A DNA stretch of 60,679 nt, from the NCBI GenBank assembly GCA_949948835.1, contig CATLHF010000011.1, forward strand, positions 1 through 60,679, read 5' to 3'. The position numbers and the translations under genes were made by a program. Positions 8,317-17,624 of this stretch are shown here, in pieces. The DNA comes from an uncultured Clostridia bacterium. GTDB lineage: Bacteria > Bacillota > Clostridia > TANB77 > CAG-508. How positions within the stretch are numbered: position 1 is the first letter of the stretch; every line of letters begins with the position of its first letter. The notes below the pieces were generated by a model, which saw only the letters and a list, made by a program, of their open reading frames with translations, made no database searches and was not told where the DNA came from.

Positions 8317-9568
8317 TTATTTATTGTTTTTTATATAATCCATATATAGTTTGCTTGCTGTTTCTGGGCTATCCACGCCTTCTGCGTTTTTAACTGGTGC
8401 GAATTCTTCTTCTCTTTTTACTCTCATTATCGCCATATTGTCTAGTCTTTCGAATGCATCAAATATGAATGCTTCAAATTTATAGGCATTTGGCACTTCT
8501 GGAACAACAATAACTCCATTTTTATCAATGTATTTTGCTTTTTTAAAAGCACTGTGATATGGTAATTTATTTTTTGCAATTTCTTGAATGGCTTTAATGT
8601 TAAACAAATTGCATAAAATGTGAGATTCTCCATATAGAAGTTCTCCTGCTTCATCAACAGCTTCTGCCATTTCATCTGTAATTTCAGTATATTCGATTAC
8701 ACTTGGTCTATCATCTTTTTTGCAAAATACGCCAACTCGTTCTTTTGGATTACTTTTCACAACAGATTTTCCTGCAGCTAGGCACTTATTTTTTGTTGCA
8801 AGCCCTGTTAGAATTGGATCTACCATTTTTGCTAGTACATTATCTACTCCAGCAATAAATACCCACTCAATTCCTCTTTTTTTCATATCTGCAATCACAC
8901 CATCTTTTCGCATAGCTTCAAAGATTCCACCATGTCCATCTGCTGCAAGTTTTATCATTCCTGTTTCATCTACCAAAATCTTTCCTTTTGTATCTACCAT
9001 TGGTAATTCATTTTGAATAAAGAATTTGACATTTTCTTCTCCCATTCCAAAGTAGTTATGTCTTGCAAAAAAGTCAGTTGTTTTATAGTTGTTTTCTCTA
9101 CTTGTCATGATATACCAAGGAATAACAGCACCATATTTTTTTCTTGCTTTTAAAATAGTACCAGCTAATAATGTAAATAATGGAACCTTTTCTTCTCCTA
9201 CTTCTAATTCAAAAGTTCCTTTTGGTCCATTATGTCCGTAATCTTGTTCCTTGTCCACCTGCCATTGTTACAACTGCATATTTTTCTTCTTTGATTTGGC
9301 TTATTCCACAATCCTCATATTCTTTTCTTTCTTGTTTTTCTAGTTTTTCTTTATCAATATAAGCTAATGGCTGAATTTTACAATCTTTAAAATCTTTTTT
9401 CTTTTGAGTTTGTTTGTATAGTTCCTCTATTTGTTCAAAATCAATATTCAAAATTTGGTCTAATAATTCTTCTTTCTTTTGTTCAATCATCTTATCATAC
9501 CAAATTAGCAAATGCTCTTGTTTGTATTGTTTTAATATTTCTTCTACTTTCTCATATTTCTTATTCAT
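8317..9568 (-). CDS. UTP-dependent UDP-sugar pyrophosphorylase (UDPGP family), +1 shift at CGG
   Basis: This eukaryote-like UDPGP-family nucleotidyltransferase of 416 residues, made from two frames, forms UDP-GlcNAc or UDP-Gal/Glc from UTP and a sugar 1-phosphate. The N-terminal frame (residues 1-110) ends inside the nucleotide-binding signature AVVTMAGGQGTRL. The next conserved residues, GHNGPKGTFEL, continue only in the +1 frame. The junction is TTA-CGG-ACA-TAA: the zero frame stops two codons after CGG, while omitting the C gives TTA-GGA-CAT, the exact family consensus. Downstream motifs such as IMTSRENNYKTTDFF and HGGIFEAM are intact. With no decay elsewhere, I treat it as a functional gene that needs recoding. 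Confidence 0.85.
9236..9238 (-). other. Putative +1 recoding site, UDP-sugar pyrophosphorylase (TTA CGG ACA)
   Basis: In-frame CGG inside the catalytic GxGTRLG signature. Skipping C9238 reads GGA as Gly111. Zero-frame stop: 2 codons downstream. Confidence 0.85.
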
Positions 9569-9670
9569 ATAAGCATACTTCCTTTTTACATGTTTTGATT
9601 GCCTTTATATATTATAACATATTATTCAATTCGTCAACCCATGATAAAAACCTATGCTTATAAAACTATC

Positions 9671-10195
9671 TTATGCATCTTTTTTATCTTCTTTTATAAA
9701 TACTTCTTCTATTTTTCGAATTCCAGATGTATTTAAAATATAGTCATGTAAACTAGTAATCTCAGTTACATTTTCAAATTTAGTAACATCATAAAAATTA
9801 ATAACGGTTACTAAATTTTGCATACTAGTATCTTTTATTACTTTTTCTATATTTTGATTTACCATTGTTATAAATTCTTTATCACCATTAATTAAAATTG
9901 TTACATTTTGTGCTTGTCCATTGGTTTGTTCTATTATTTGTTTTATTTTGCTATATTTTATAGGATTGGTTTTATTCCAACTGATGTTTAAAATTTTATT
10001 TTGTAATACTTCATTTAAATTCATTCTTGATAATACTTCTTCTACATTTACTTTCATATCTTTTTGTAAAATTGTTATTAGTTCATCTTTTGCTTCTATT
10101 TCCTTACGGATATATGGTAGTATCATTGTGGTAAAATGCATTTCATTTACATAGAACCCACATACTTTTTTCATCTGATTTTCTTGGTCTTTCAT
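9671..10195 (-). CDS. Conserved hypothetical protein, MEDS-like length
   Basis: This 174-residue soluble protein is not assigned to a named family. It opens with KKVCGFYVNEMHFTTMILPYIRKEI and alternates helices with short strands. The segment NVTILINGDKEFI followed by LVTVINFYDVTKFENVTEI suggests an alpha/beta fold. I start at the ATG at 10195, after GGTAGGG. A longer frame to 10267 has no good ribosome binding site. It lies divergently upstream of spoIIR with 233 bases between starts, so it may be sporulation-linked, but that is only a positional guess. Confidence 0.55.
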   Translation of the reverse strand: MKDQENQMKKVCGFYVNEMHFTTMILPYIRKEIEAKDELITILQKDMKVNVEEVLSRMNLNEVLQNKILNISWNKTNPIKYSKIKQIIEQTNGQAQNVTILINGDKEFITMVNQNIEKVIKDTSMQNLVTVINFYDVTKFENVTEITSLHDYILNTSGIRKIEEVFIKEDKKDA

Positions 10196-10428
10196 CAAAC
10201 TTTCCCTACCTTTTTCATATGTTTTTTGATACTGGTAAATTTTACCATTGTTACAAAAATATGTCAATTATATTTCATAATAAATACAAAGAACTTTTCT
10301 CTGTTTTTCGACATTTTTATATTTACATTTTTCATATTTATGTATAATTTCTTTATTTTGGTTAATACTTTTTTTAAAGAGAATTTTTAACAAATTAACT
10401 TAAATTTTTAAAAAAAGGAGATTTTATT

Positions 10429-11094
10429 ATGAAGCCTGTACCATATAATATATGTAAAAGAAATGTTAAATATGCCATTTTATTACTTATTTTATTATTT
10501 TTATATGTGTTTGTTAGTGCTTTTTCGTATGTAAATGCAGTATCAAAAGATATTTCTGAAAGTGTTTTTCGTTTGCATGTTATTGCCAATAGTGATGAAA
10601 AAGAAGATCAAGAACTAAAATTGAAGGTTCGTGATGCTGTACTTTTGTTTATGAATGACATTGCAAAAGATGCTACTAATAAAGAAGAAGCCATCCAAAT
10701 AGCAAATGCACATATGGATGAATTTAAGCAAATTGCATTAGACACCATCCATGAAAATGGATATGATTACTCTGTTACAATTAAAATTGGTAATTTTTCG
10801 TTTCCAACCAAAACTTATGGAGATATTAGTTTACCTAGTGGCTATTATGATGCTTTACGAATTGAAATTGGAGAGGCCAAAGGAAAAAACTGGTGGTGTG
10901 TCATGTTTCCTCCTTTATGTTTTGTAGATGTAAGTTCTGGAATTGTTCCTGAAGAATCCAAAGAAACCATAAAAAATGACTTAGGGCAAGAAGAATTTAC
11001 CTTAATTTCTAACCAAGACGATTCTGGGATTCATTTTAAATTTAAGTTAATTGAGTTATTCCAAAATGTAAAGATTACAACAGCCAAAAATTAA
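10429..11094 (+). CDS. spoIIR: Stage II sporulation protein R (SpoIIR)
   Basis: SpoIIR is the forespore-made secreted signal that activates SpoIIGA to process pro-sigma-E in the mother cell. The 221-residue protein has an N-terminal membrane/signal segment (residues 16-33) and the typical core VFRLHVIANSDEKEDQELKLKVRDAVL, then FPTKTYGDISLPSGYYDALRIEIGEAKGKNWWCVMFPPLCFVD. ATG follows AAAAAAGGAGATTTTATT. It stands alone with its own terminator. Its presence indicates an endospore-forming lineage or a recent descendant of one. Confidence 0.93.
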   Translation: MKPVPYNICKRNVKYAILLLILLFLYVFVSAFSYVNAVSKDISESVFRLHVIANSDEKEDQELKLKVRDAVLLFMNDIAKDATNKEEAIQIANAHMDEFKQIALDTIHENGYDYSVTIKIGNFSFPTKTYGDISLPSGYYDALRIEIGEAKGKNWWCVMFPPLCFVDVSSGIVPEESKETIKNDLGQEEFTLISNQDDSGIHFKFKLIELFQNVKITTAKN

Positions 11095-11106
11095 TCTTGT
11101 ATTTTA

Positions 11107-11132
11107 GCGGACTTTAAAGTCCGCCCTTTTTT
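11107..11132 (+). terminator. Terminator of spoIIR
   Basis: Perfect stem GCGGACTTT/AAAGTCCGC followed by CCTTTTTT. Confidence 0.85.
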
Positions 11133-11229
11133 ATAAAAAATAGTTGTAAATCCTAGTTGTTTATGATATATTTTTATTGACTTATAAATAAAATGCATTA
11201 TTTTGTAATGCATTATTGGAGGAATTATT

Positions 11230-12529
11230 TTGGAAAAACTAGTGATTACAGGAAAAACCCCTTTAAAAGGTGAAATTACCATTAATGGTGCAAAAAACGC
11301 TGCTGTTGCTATTTTGCCTGCTGCTTTATTAATAAATGGAATTACCACAATTGAAAATTTGCCAAATATTAGTGATGTAAAATTACTATGTGAAATTATA
11401 GAAGAACTTGGTGCCAAAATTACTTGGACTGGTAAAAATACCATTACCATAGATGCTAGAAATATTACTTGTACAAGAGCTCCCTTAGAGCTAACAAGAA
11501 AATTCCGAGCTTCTTATTATTTAATTGGTGCTCTTCTTCGGAAGATGTGGTGATGTGCAAGTTGGTATGCCAGGAGGTTGTAAACTTGGTGCAAGACCAA
11601 TTGACCAACATATTAAAGGTTTTGAAGCTCTTGGTGCTCATGTTGAAGTTGGACAAGGAAATATTACAGCTACTTGCCAAAAATTAGTAGGAACCAATAT
11701 TTATATGGATATTGTATCGGTTGGTGCAACCATTAATGTTATGCTTGCAGCAGTGTTGGCAGAAGGTACAACAATTATTGATAACCCTGCAAAAGAACCA
11801 CATATTGTAGATGTTGCAAACTTCTTAAATGCAATGGGTGCTGATGTTCGTGGAGCAGGTACAGATGTGATTAAAATTAATGGTGTAGATAAATTAGAAG
11901 GAAATGTTACATATGCTGTCGTTCCAGACCAAATTGAAGCAGGTACCTTTATGATGGCTGCAGTTGCTTCAAAAGGTGATTTAATTATAAGAAATTGTAC
12001 AACAAAGCATTTAGAATGTATTAGTGCAAAATTAGTAGAAATCGGTGCACATGTGGAAGAATTAGATGGAGATACCATTCATGTATGGTGTGATACAAGG
12101 CCAACAAAAGCAAATATTAAAACATTACCATATCCAGGATTTCCTACAGATTTACAACCACAAATGGGAGTAGTTCTTACAACTGCTTTAGGAACGAGTA
12201 TTATTAATGAAAGCATTTGGGAATCTCGTTTCCAATATACCGATGAATTAAATAAAATGGGTGCAAAAATTACGGCACAAGGAAAAACCGCTATTTTTGA
12301 AGGTGTTGATTCCTTATATGGTGCTCCTGTTTATGCAACCGACTTAAGAGCAGGTGCAGCATTAATTATTGCTGGTATTTGTGCAGATGGTGTAACTGAA
12401 GTCTATAATTTAGAACATATTGACCGTGGCTATGAAAATATTGAAGAAAAATTTAGAAGCATTGGTGCCAACATCAAACGTATAACAGAAGAAGACCCAA
12501 GTAGAAATTTAGTAGAGATGTCAGAATAA
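11230..12529 (+). CDS. murA: MurA (UDP-GlcNAc enolpyruvyl transferase), +1 shift at CGG
   Basis: MurA catalyses the first committed step of peptidoglycan synthesis, transferring enolpyruvate from PEP to UDP-GlcNAc. The two frames join into 432 residues, the normal length. Frame one (TTG start at 11230, GGAGGAATTATT upstream) gives residues 1-103 including the [14 protein letters not shown] substrate loop. The shift is at CTT-CGG-AAG: skipping one C yields [17 protein letters not shown]. The catalytic Cys117 and all downstream domains are therefore made only after the +1 shift. The zero frame stops 4 codons later. A MurA of this quality would be expected to decay if it were a pseudogene, and no other lesion is visible. 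Confidence 0.92.
11539..11541 (+). other. Putative +1 recoding site, murA (CTT CGG AAG)
   Basis: In-frame CGG. Skipping C11539 reads GGA as Gly104, 13 residues before the catalytic Cys. Zero-frame stop: 4 codons downstream. Confidence 0.9.
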
Positions 12530-12583
12530 ACTTCTGACTCTTTCTTTATACTTTTAAATGTAGAAAGCAAAGGACGAAAAAGG

Positions 12584-13390
12584 ATGTTAAAATTTTTTAG
12601 TTTATATAGCGGTAGTACTGGAAATAGTTTATTACTGCAAAGCGATAATTGTAATTTATTAATTGACAGTGGTGTTAGTGCGAAAAAGGTGATAGATGGT
12701 TTAGAACATGTCGGAACTTCCATTTCGGATATTGATGCTATTTTAGTAACACATGAGCACTCCGACCATGTGCAAAGTTTAGGAACACTTTCCAAAAAAT
12801 ATGATATTCCTGTTTTTGCAAACGCAAAAACATGGGATGCGATGAAATCTCAGAAAGATAAAATTGATGAGCATAATAAAAAATTCTTTGTTAGTAATGA
12901 GGATTTTGAAATTAAGGATATTTTAATCCATTCTTTTTCGATTCCTCATGATGCTTCTGACCCTTGTGGTTTTAATTTTGTTTCCAATAAAGAAAAATTC
13001 AGTGTTGCAACCGATATTGGACATATGACGACAAATATTATCAATTGTTTAGAAAATAGCAAATTTCTAATGTTAGAAGCAAATTATGAACCTGAAGTAT
13101 TAAAATGTTCTTCCTATCCTTATTTATTGAAAACAAGAATTGCTGGTCCAAATGGACATTTATCGAATCAATTAGCGGGAAAAACGATTGCTAGATTAAT
13201 GGACTCTGGATTGAAGGAAGTTATGCTTGGCCATTTAAGTAAAGAAAATAATTTCCCAGAACTTGCTCACAAATCGGTATTAGAAGAATTGCAATATGCA
13301 GGTTTTCACGAACCAGATCTGGAAATTAAGGTTGCAAGTAGAACAGAGCCTACTTGCATGACAGAAGGAGGTTTTTATGCTTTCTATTGA
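12584..13390 (+). CDS. walJ: MBL-fold metal-dependent hydrolase, YycJ/WalJ type
   Basis: This metallo-beta-lactamase-fold protein of 268 residues carries the metal motif THEHSDH (His57-x-His59-x-Asp61-His62). It opens with FFSLYSGSTGNSLLLQS, typical of the YycJ/WalJ group, which are 5'-exonuclease-like enzymes linked to mismatch repair and cell-wall regulation in Bacillus. It overlaps rlmH by 14 bases, the arrangement seen in many Firmicutes where yycJ precedes rlmH. ATG follows AAAGGACGAAAAAGG. No in-frame CGG occurs. Confidence 0.85.
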   Translation: MLKFFSLYSGSTGNSLLLQSDNCNLLIDSGVSAKKVIDGLEHVGTSISDIDAILVTHEHSDHVQSLGTLSKKYDIPVFANAKTWDAMKSQKDKIDEHNKKFFVSNEDFEIKDILIHSFSIPHDASDPCGFNFVSNKEKFSVATDIGHMTTNIINCLENSKFLMLEANYEPEVLKCSSYPYLLKTRIAGPNGHLSNQLAGKTIARLMDSGLKEVMLGHLSKENNFPELAHKSVLEELQYAGFHEPDLEIKVASRTEPTCMTEGGFYAFY

Positions 13391-13859
13391 TATTGTTTGT
13401 GTTGGAAAATTAAAAGAAACTTATTTAAAAGATGCTGTTACAGAATATGAAAAGCGTTTATCAAAATATTGCCATATTACTGTAACAGAACTAGCAGATG
13501 AAAAATTACCAAATAAATTAAATGACTCGATTATTTCTGAGATTAAGCAAAAAGAAGCAACGAAAATTTTAGAACACATAAAAAAAGATTCCTATGTGAT
13601 TTGTCTTGATTTAACAGGGAAACAACTTTCTAGCGAGGAATTTTCGAAAAAAATTGATGATATTGGTTTAAATTTTAATAGTTCTGTTACGTTTGTTATT
13701 GGTGGAACGCTGGGACTTACTAACCAAGTCTTAACACGTTCTAATGAAAAACTTTGTTTTTCAAAAATGACATTTCCTCATCAGCTAATTCGTGTGTTTT
13801 TATTAGAGCAATTATTTCGTGCTTTTAAAATTTCAAAAGGAGAAACTTATCATTGGTAG
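13377..13859 (+). CDS. rlmH: 23S rRNA pseudouridine(1915) N3-methyltransferase RlmH
   Basis: RlmH is a SPOUT methyltransferase of 160 residues that methylates pseudouridine 1915 of 23S rRNA on assembled 70S ribosomes. The knot motif VIGGTLGL and the C-terminal FSKMTFPHQLIRVFLLEQLFRAFKI...GETYHW are diagnostic. The start overlaps the end of the upstream MBL gene by 14 bases, with AGAAGGAGG just before the ATG. Intact in one frame. Confidence 0.96.
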   Translation: MLSIDIVCVGKLKETYLKDAVTEYEKRLSKYCHITVTELADEKLPNKLNDSIISEIKQKEATKILEHIKKDSYVICLDLTGKQLSSEEFSKKIDDIGLNFNSSVTFVIGGTLGLTNQVLTRSNEKLCFSKMTFPHQLIRVFLLEQLFRAFKISKGETYHW

Positions 13860-13913
13860 ATTTTTAGGATAAATCTTCTAATATTGGTAAAACTAATATT
13901 AGGAGGTTTTTTT

Positions 13914-15420
13914 ATGAAAAATTCTTATTGGATCGATTCTGTTAATTTTAAATCATTTCCAAAACTAGATAAAGATTTGGATGTTGATGTTTGTATTGTG
14001 GGAGGCGGTATTACTGGCCTTTCTACTGCTTATTATTTATCAAAAAATGGTTATGATGTATGTGTATTAGAAAAAGATAAACTTGCCCACCATACAACTC
14101 GGAAATACAACTGCTAAAATCACTTCTCAGCATGATTTATTTTATGATTATTTAATTCAAACTTTTGGTAATGATTTTGCCAAAAGTTATTTAGAGGCAA
14201 ATGAAACTGCCATTCGAAATATGAAAGAAATTATTGATACAGAAAAAATTGATTGTGATTTTGAATGGCAAGATAATTTTGTTTATACGGATTCGGAAGA
14301 TGAAGTTATTAAAATAAAAAATGAAGTAACAAGTGTAAATTCTCTTGGTTTTCCTGCTGAATTTGTAACAGACTTTTCTTTACCATTTCCTATTTTAGGT
14401 GGTATTAAGTTTCCAAATCAAGCACAATTTCATCCTTTAAAGTATTGCAAAGGATTAAGTGATTGTATTATTAAAAATAACGGCCAAATTTATGAAGATA
14501 CAAAAGTTTATGATGTGAATAAAAAGGATTCTTATTATGAAGTGCAAACTAATGAGCATACTGTCCGCACTAAATACGTTGTACTTGCATGCCATTATCC
14601 TATTATTAATGCTCCTGGTTTTTATTTTTTAAAAATGTATCAAGAAACATCTTATATTATTGGATTTACTACCAATTCTCCATTATTTTCTGGTATGTAT
14701 ATTAATACTAAAAGTCCTATTTGCTCATTACGAACCGTTCCTCACAATGGTTCTAGGTTGGTATTGATGGGAGGCTCTGAGCATAAAACAGGAAGTAAAG
14801 AAGATTTATCCGATTGCTATCGTAATTTAGAAAACCGTGCAAAAGAACTATATCCAGATGCCAACATTTTGTATCATTGGAATACAGAAGATTGTATTTC
14901 CTTAGATAAAATTCCTTATATTGGTGAATTTTCGGAATTAATGCCACATATGTATGTCGCAACTGGTTTTAAAAAATGGGGTATGACAACATCTAATGTC
15001 GCAGCAAATATTATCACAGATATGATTATGAAAAAAGAAAATCCATATAAAGATACTTTCCGTTCTACGAGATTTCATCCTCTAAAAAACGGAACCGAAT
15101 TTGTAAATATGTTAAAACAAACAACCGATTCTCTTATTTTAGATAAATTCAAAGTTCCACAGGATACATTACATTCTATTAATAAGGATGAAGGTAAAAT
15201 TGTTGAAGTTGGTAATACCAAACTTGGCATTTACCAAGATAAAGAAGGAAAATACTATGCCCTAAAACCAATTTGTTCTCACCTTGGTTGTGAACTTTCT
15301 TGGAATAATTTAGATAAAACTTGGGATTGTCCTTGCCATGGCTCAAGATTTAGCTATAAGGGTAAATCTCTTTATGACCCAAGTGTTAAGGATATTGAGT
15401 TAATTGAAATTGAAGAATAA
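13914..15420 (+). CDS. FAD-dependent oxidoreductase with C-terminal Rieske domain, +1 shift at CGG
   Basis: Two frames form a 501-residue DAO-type flavoprotein fused to a Rieske [2Fe-2S] domain. The dinucleotide-binding motif VGGGITGLSTAYYL is at residues 29-42. The Rieske ligands CSH (454-456) and CPCHG (472-476) are near the C-terminus. Such fusions are known as putative glycine/sarcosine-type oxidoreductases, but the substrate here is unknown. The shift is at ACT-CGG-AAA: skipping C gives HHTT-G-NTTAKITSQHD, the conserved region after the ADP-binding loop. The zero frame stops 5 codons on. The start is ATG 13914 with AGGAGGTTTTTTT, not the upstream in-frame ATG. Confidence 0.88.
14100..14102 (+). 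other. Putative +1 recoding site, FAD-Rieske oxidoreductase (ACT CGG AAA)
   Basis: In-frame CGG. Skipping C14100 reads GGA as Gly63. Zero-frame stop: 5 codons downstream. Confidence 0.85.
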
Positions 15421-15464
15421 AGTAAGACATATCTTGTAGGTTTTTAAACAACCTGATATCAATA

Positions 15465-15493
15465 TTGAAATTATGTAAATTTCATGGTATAAT
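15465..15493 (+). promoter_or_regulatory. Consensus promoter of the gene at 15538
   Basis: TTGAAA (15465) and TATAAT (15488) with a 17-base spacer. Confidence 0.75.
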
Positions 15494-15537
15494 CGCTATG
15501 TTGTATAAAAACATATTTAAACAGAAAGGAGCATCGT

Positions 15538-15993
15538 ATGAATAATGCAGAGCTTGTTCGGGATTGCACAATATTAAAAAAGGAATTGGAAGAGTTCGCA
15601 GAACTAACAAAAGTAGCTTTTCGCGACTTCAAAAAATGCTCTCTTAGAATTCTCACAGAGGAAATTCAAGTCGCTTGGATGAAGATTTCCGATTGGTCTA
15701 CTGGAGAGCGCAAGTCACCGTTCTTTGCCTTTGATGATGAATCTGAAGCTACCCTTAAGAATGCCTTTTCAAAGGTTTCTGAGGCAAAGATAAACCGTGA
15801 CGAATTTGCTAAAATCATGGAACCTTTTATCCAACAAGTTTCGGATTACAAGTGTGAGTTTTCAAGAGCACTTCTGGAAAAAGAGAAGGATCTTGCCGAG
15901 GCATATACTACTCACTTTTGTCATTCAGAATATGCAAGCTTCTTCAGCATTCCCCAGATAAAGGACATTATCATGAACTTTTTGCAAGAATAG
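15538..15993 (+). CDS. Small autonomous helical protein, unknown function, atypical codon use
   Basis: I do not recognise this 151-residue protein. It is predicted to be almost wholly alpha-helical and charged, with no membrane segment; heptad-like patterns occur in ILKKELEEFAELTKVAF and in ALLEKEKDLAEAY. It has its own consensus promoter, a strong SD (AAAGGAGCATCGT) and a strong terminator. Its composition is GC-richer than neighbours and it has one in-frame CGG codon at 15559-15561. A +1 shift there would hit a stop within 6 codons. It resembles the genes at 5608 and 37764 in style but not in sequence, and may be a recent acquisition. Confidence 0.6.
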   Translation: MNNAELVRDCTILKKELEEFAELTKVAFRDFKKCSLRILTEEIQVAWMKISDWSTGERKSPFFAFDDESEATLKNAFSKVSEAKINRDEFAKIMEPFIQQVSDYKCEFSRALLEKEKDLAEAYTTHFCHSEYASFFSIPQIKDIIMNFLQE

Positions 15994-16017
15994 TTATTCC
16001 TTCTTGCAGAACCTTTC

Positions 16018-16054
16018 AAAAAGGAGCATCATCCACATGGATGTGCTCCTTTTC
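16018..16054 (+). terminator. Terminator of the gene at 15538
   Basis: AAAAGGAGCA pairs with TGCTCCTTTT; the loop itself contains CATCC/GGATG. Confidence 0.85.
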
Positions 16055-16072
16055 TAATACTATTTCTCCATT

Positions 16073-16087
16073 CTTGCCAAATGCAAG
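16073..16087 (-). repeat. tRNA trailer hairpin, copy 2
   Basis: CTTGC-ATTTG-GCAAG directly after tRNA-Arg(ACG); compare 4604-4619 and 55013-55028. Confidence 0.5.
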
Positions 16088-16090
16088 TTC

Positions 16091-16167
16091 TGGTGTGCCC
16101 GGAGGGATTCGAACCCCCGATCTCGAAGTTCGTAGCCTCGCATTCTATCCAGCTAAACTACGGGCAC
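16091..16167 (-). tRNA. tRNA-Arg(ACG)
   Basis: The acceptor GTGCCCG pairs with CGGGCAC, then A and encoded CCA. The anticodon loop CTACGAA gives ACG; after TadA editing (I34) it reads CGU, CGC and CGA. It cannot read CGG by standard wobble. Confidence 0.93.
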
Positions 16168-16240
16168 GTTTTTTAACATTACTATTATACTTATTTTTTA
16201 AATGAATTTCAAGTATTTCAAGAAAATTTATAAAAATATC

Positions 16241-16269
16241 TTGCAAACCTTTCACTTTTGTGCTATATT
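16241..16269 (+). promoter_or_regulatory. Promoter of tRNA-Pro
   Basis: TTGCAA (16241) and TATATT (16264) with a 17-base spacer, 32 bases before the tRNA. Confidence 0.7.
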
Positions 16270-16301
16270 ATATAAGCAGTTTATTTAAAGTAAATAAATT
16301 T

Positions 16302-16377
16302 CGAGGTGTAGCGCAGTTGGTAGCGCGCGTGGTTTGGGACCATGAGGTCGCAGGTTCGATCCCTGTCACCTCGACCA
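16302..16377 (+). tRNA. tRNA-Pro(TGG)
   Basis: The acceptor CGAGGTG pairs with CACCTCG, then A and encoded CCA. The anticodon loop is TTTGGGA (TGG) and the T loop TTCGATC. Confidence 0.95.
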
Positions 16378-16386
16378 ATTAAGTGG

Positions 16387-16419
16387 GAAATTACTCAAAA
16401 ATGAGTAGTTTCTTTTTTT
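16387..16419 (+). terminator. Terminator of tRNA-Pro
   Basis: GAAATTACTCA pairs with TGAGTAGTTTC (one mismatch), followed by a run of T. Confidence 0.75.
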
Positions 16420-16524
16420 GTTTTAAAATAGCTACCTTCGGCTATATATCAGTTTTTGGAACACTTCTTAAATGTGAATAACTTTATCTGAAAATATCCT
16501 AAAATATCTGAAAATGTTTCACAG

Positions 16525-16540
16525 TTGCATTATAATTTTT
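16525..16540 (+). repeat. 16-base direct repeat, copy 1
   Basis: TTGCATTATAATTTTT; an identical copy is at 17555-17570, with related sequence upstream of each (TATCTG...TTTC-CAC). Confidence 0.6.
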
Positions 16541-16772
16541 GAATTTATATTTTGTTCTGTTTGTGGTTTTGTAAACTTTAGGAATATGTTGTGTAATTTT
16601 TAGGCACAAATAAAAGTCCTTAATGTATTTTACATTTTATGATATTTTAATAATGTAAAAATAATTGTGTAAAATATTCACTTATATTATAGAAAATTAT
16701 GTTGTAATATAATAGCAACCTTTCTTGTTAAAATGTAGTCTTTACTTAAAGACGGAAAGGAGGATAAATAAG

Positions 16773-16826
16773 ATGACTAATCCTGAACTTATTCTAAAAA
16801 TGAAGGCAAAAAATGTTATTACATAG
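16773..16826 (+). CDS. Candidate 17-residue leader or microprotein
   Basis: ATG follows an optimal AAAGGAGGATAAATAAG. The short frame encodes MTNPELILKMKAKNVIT and ends in TAG directly before a strong terminator hairpin. A TATAAT lies about 60 bases upstream. It could be a true microprotein, a transcribed small RNA with a decoy ORF, or the truncated start of a lost gene. Nothing in the sequence assigns a function. Confidence 0.35.
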   Translation: MTNPELILKMKAKNVIT

Positions 16827-16828
16827 CC

Positions 16829-16866
16829 GAAAGTAGGAAAGTTTCACGGGGCTTTCCTGCTTTTTG
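16829..16866 (+). terminator. Terminator after the 17-codon ORF
   Basis: AAGTAGGAAAG pairs with CTTTCCTGCTT (one wobble), followed by TTT. Confidence 0.75.
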
Positions 16867-17021
16867 ACATAAAAAAGTAGTGTATTACAGTACACTACGA
16901 ACAAACAAATGATACACTCCTGAACTAAAGTGCATTGTTTTAATGTAAATATGTAATAACATCTTTTTGTGGATTTGCCAAATGTGATTTTAATAAGTTG
17001 TAGAATTTATAACAAAAATTT

Positions 17022-17447
17022 TTAATTAAAACGCTTTTTAAATTTATATTGTCTTTTTTCAAAACCATTATTCTCATAAAATCTGTGAGCATTTGTATTT
17101 GAAATAAGACTTGTTAGTTCTAGTGATTCACAATTCTTGCTTACTGCATAATCCACTGCATTTTGTATCAATAGTTTTCCTACACCTGTATTTCTGTACT
17201 TTTCATTTACAATTAAATCATCAATAAAAAGTATATTCTTTTTCTTTGCTAACCTATTTATTATTCGCGATATAAGAACGCCTACTACTTTATTATTTTC
17301 TATTGCAACAATCCCATAGAATTTGTCGTCTTTTAAACTTTCTTTATACTTTTCAATAAATATAGAATATTCTATTTTATTTTCATATAATTCATTTAAT
17401 AGTTCAAATACTTCTTCTATATCTTTTAATTCTAATTTTCTTATCAT
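17022..17447 (-). CDS. GNAT-family N-acetyltransferase
   Basis: This 141-residue single-domain GNAT protein has the acetyl-CoA binding motif RNTGVGKLLIQNAVDYAV preceded by the beta-strand ILFIDDLIVNEKY, and the C-terminal NTNAHRFYENNGFEKRQYKFKKR. The substrate cannot be inferred. It sits alone between tRNA-Pro and the duplicated tRNA 3' end at 17625, so it may have been delivered with a small island at the tRNA. Confidence 0.85.
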   Translation of the reverse strand: MIRKLELKDIEEVFELLNELYENKIEYSIFIEKYKESLKDDKFYGIVAIENNKVVGVLISRIINRLAKKKNILFIDDLIVNEKYRNTGVGKLLIQNAVDYAVSKNCESLELTSLISNTNAHRFYENNGFEKRQYKFKKRFN

Positions 17448-17554
17448 TATAATATTATCCCTTTCAACATTTGTTTTTTATCGTTTATATAGTACTATAT
17501 TTCTTTATAACTGTCAACGAAAGATATTTAGTATTATCTGTGTATATTTCTCAC

Positions 17555-17570
17555 TTGCATTATAATTTTT
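17555..17570 (+). repeat. 16-base direct repeat, copy 2
   Basis: Identical to 16525-16540. Confidence 0.6.
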
Positions 17571-17624
17571 TATACATCTTGAAAGTATAGATAAATCAAT
17601 ACTTTTAGGATTAGCAACTCCTTG

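Larger units (their letters stand above)
16378..17021. other. 644-base gene-poor stretch after tRNA-Pro
   Basis: It holds the tRNA terminator, AT-rich sequence with a 16-base direct repeat (copy at 16525-16540), a TATAAT at 16708, a 17-codon ORF with a strong SD, and a second terminator. I see no longer gene. A copy of the tRNA 3' end lies downstream at 17625. Confidence 0.5.

Noticed and set aside
15918..16205. Plus-strand ORF ending over tRNA-Arg(ACG)
   Set aside because: It runs through a terminator and antisense to a tRNA.
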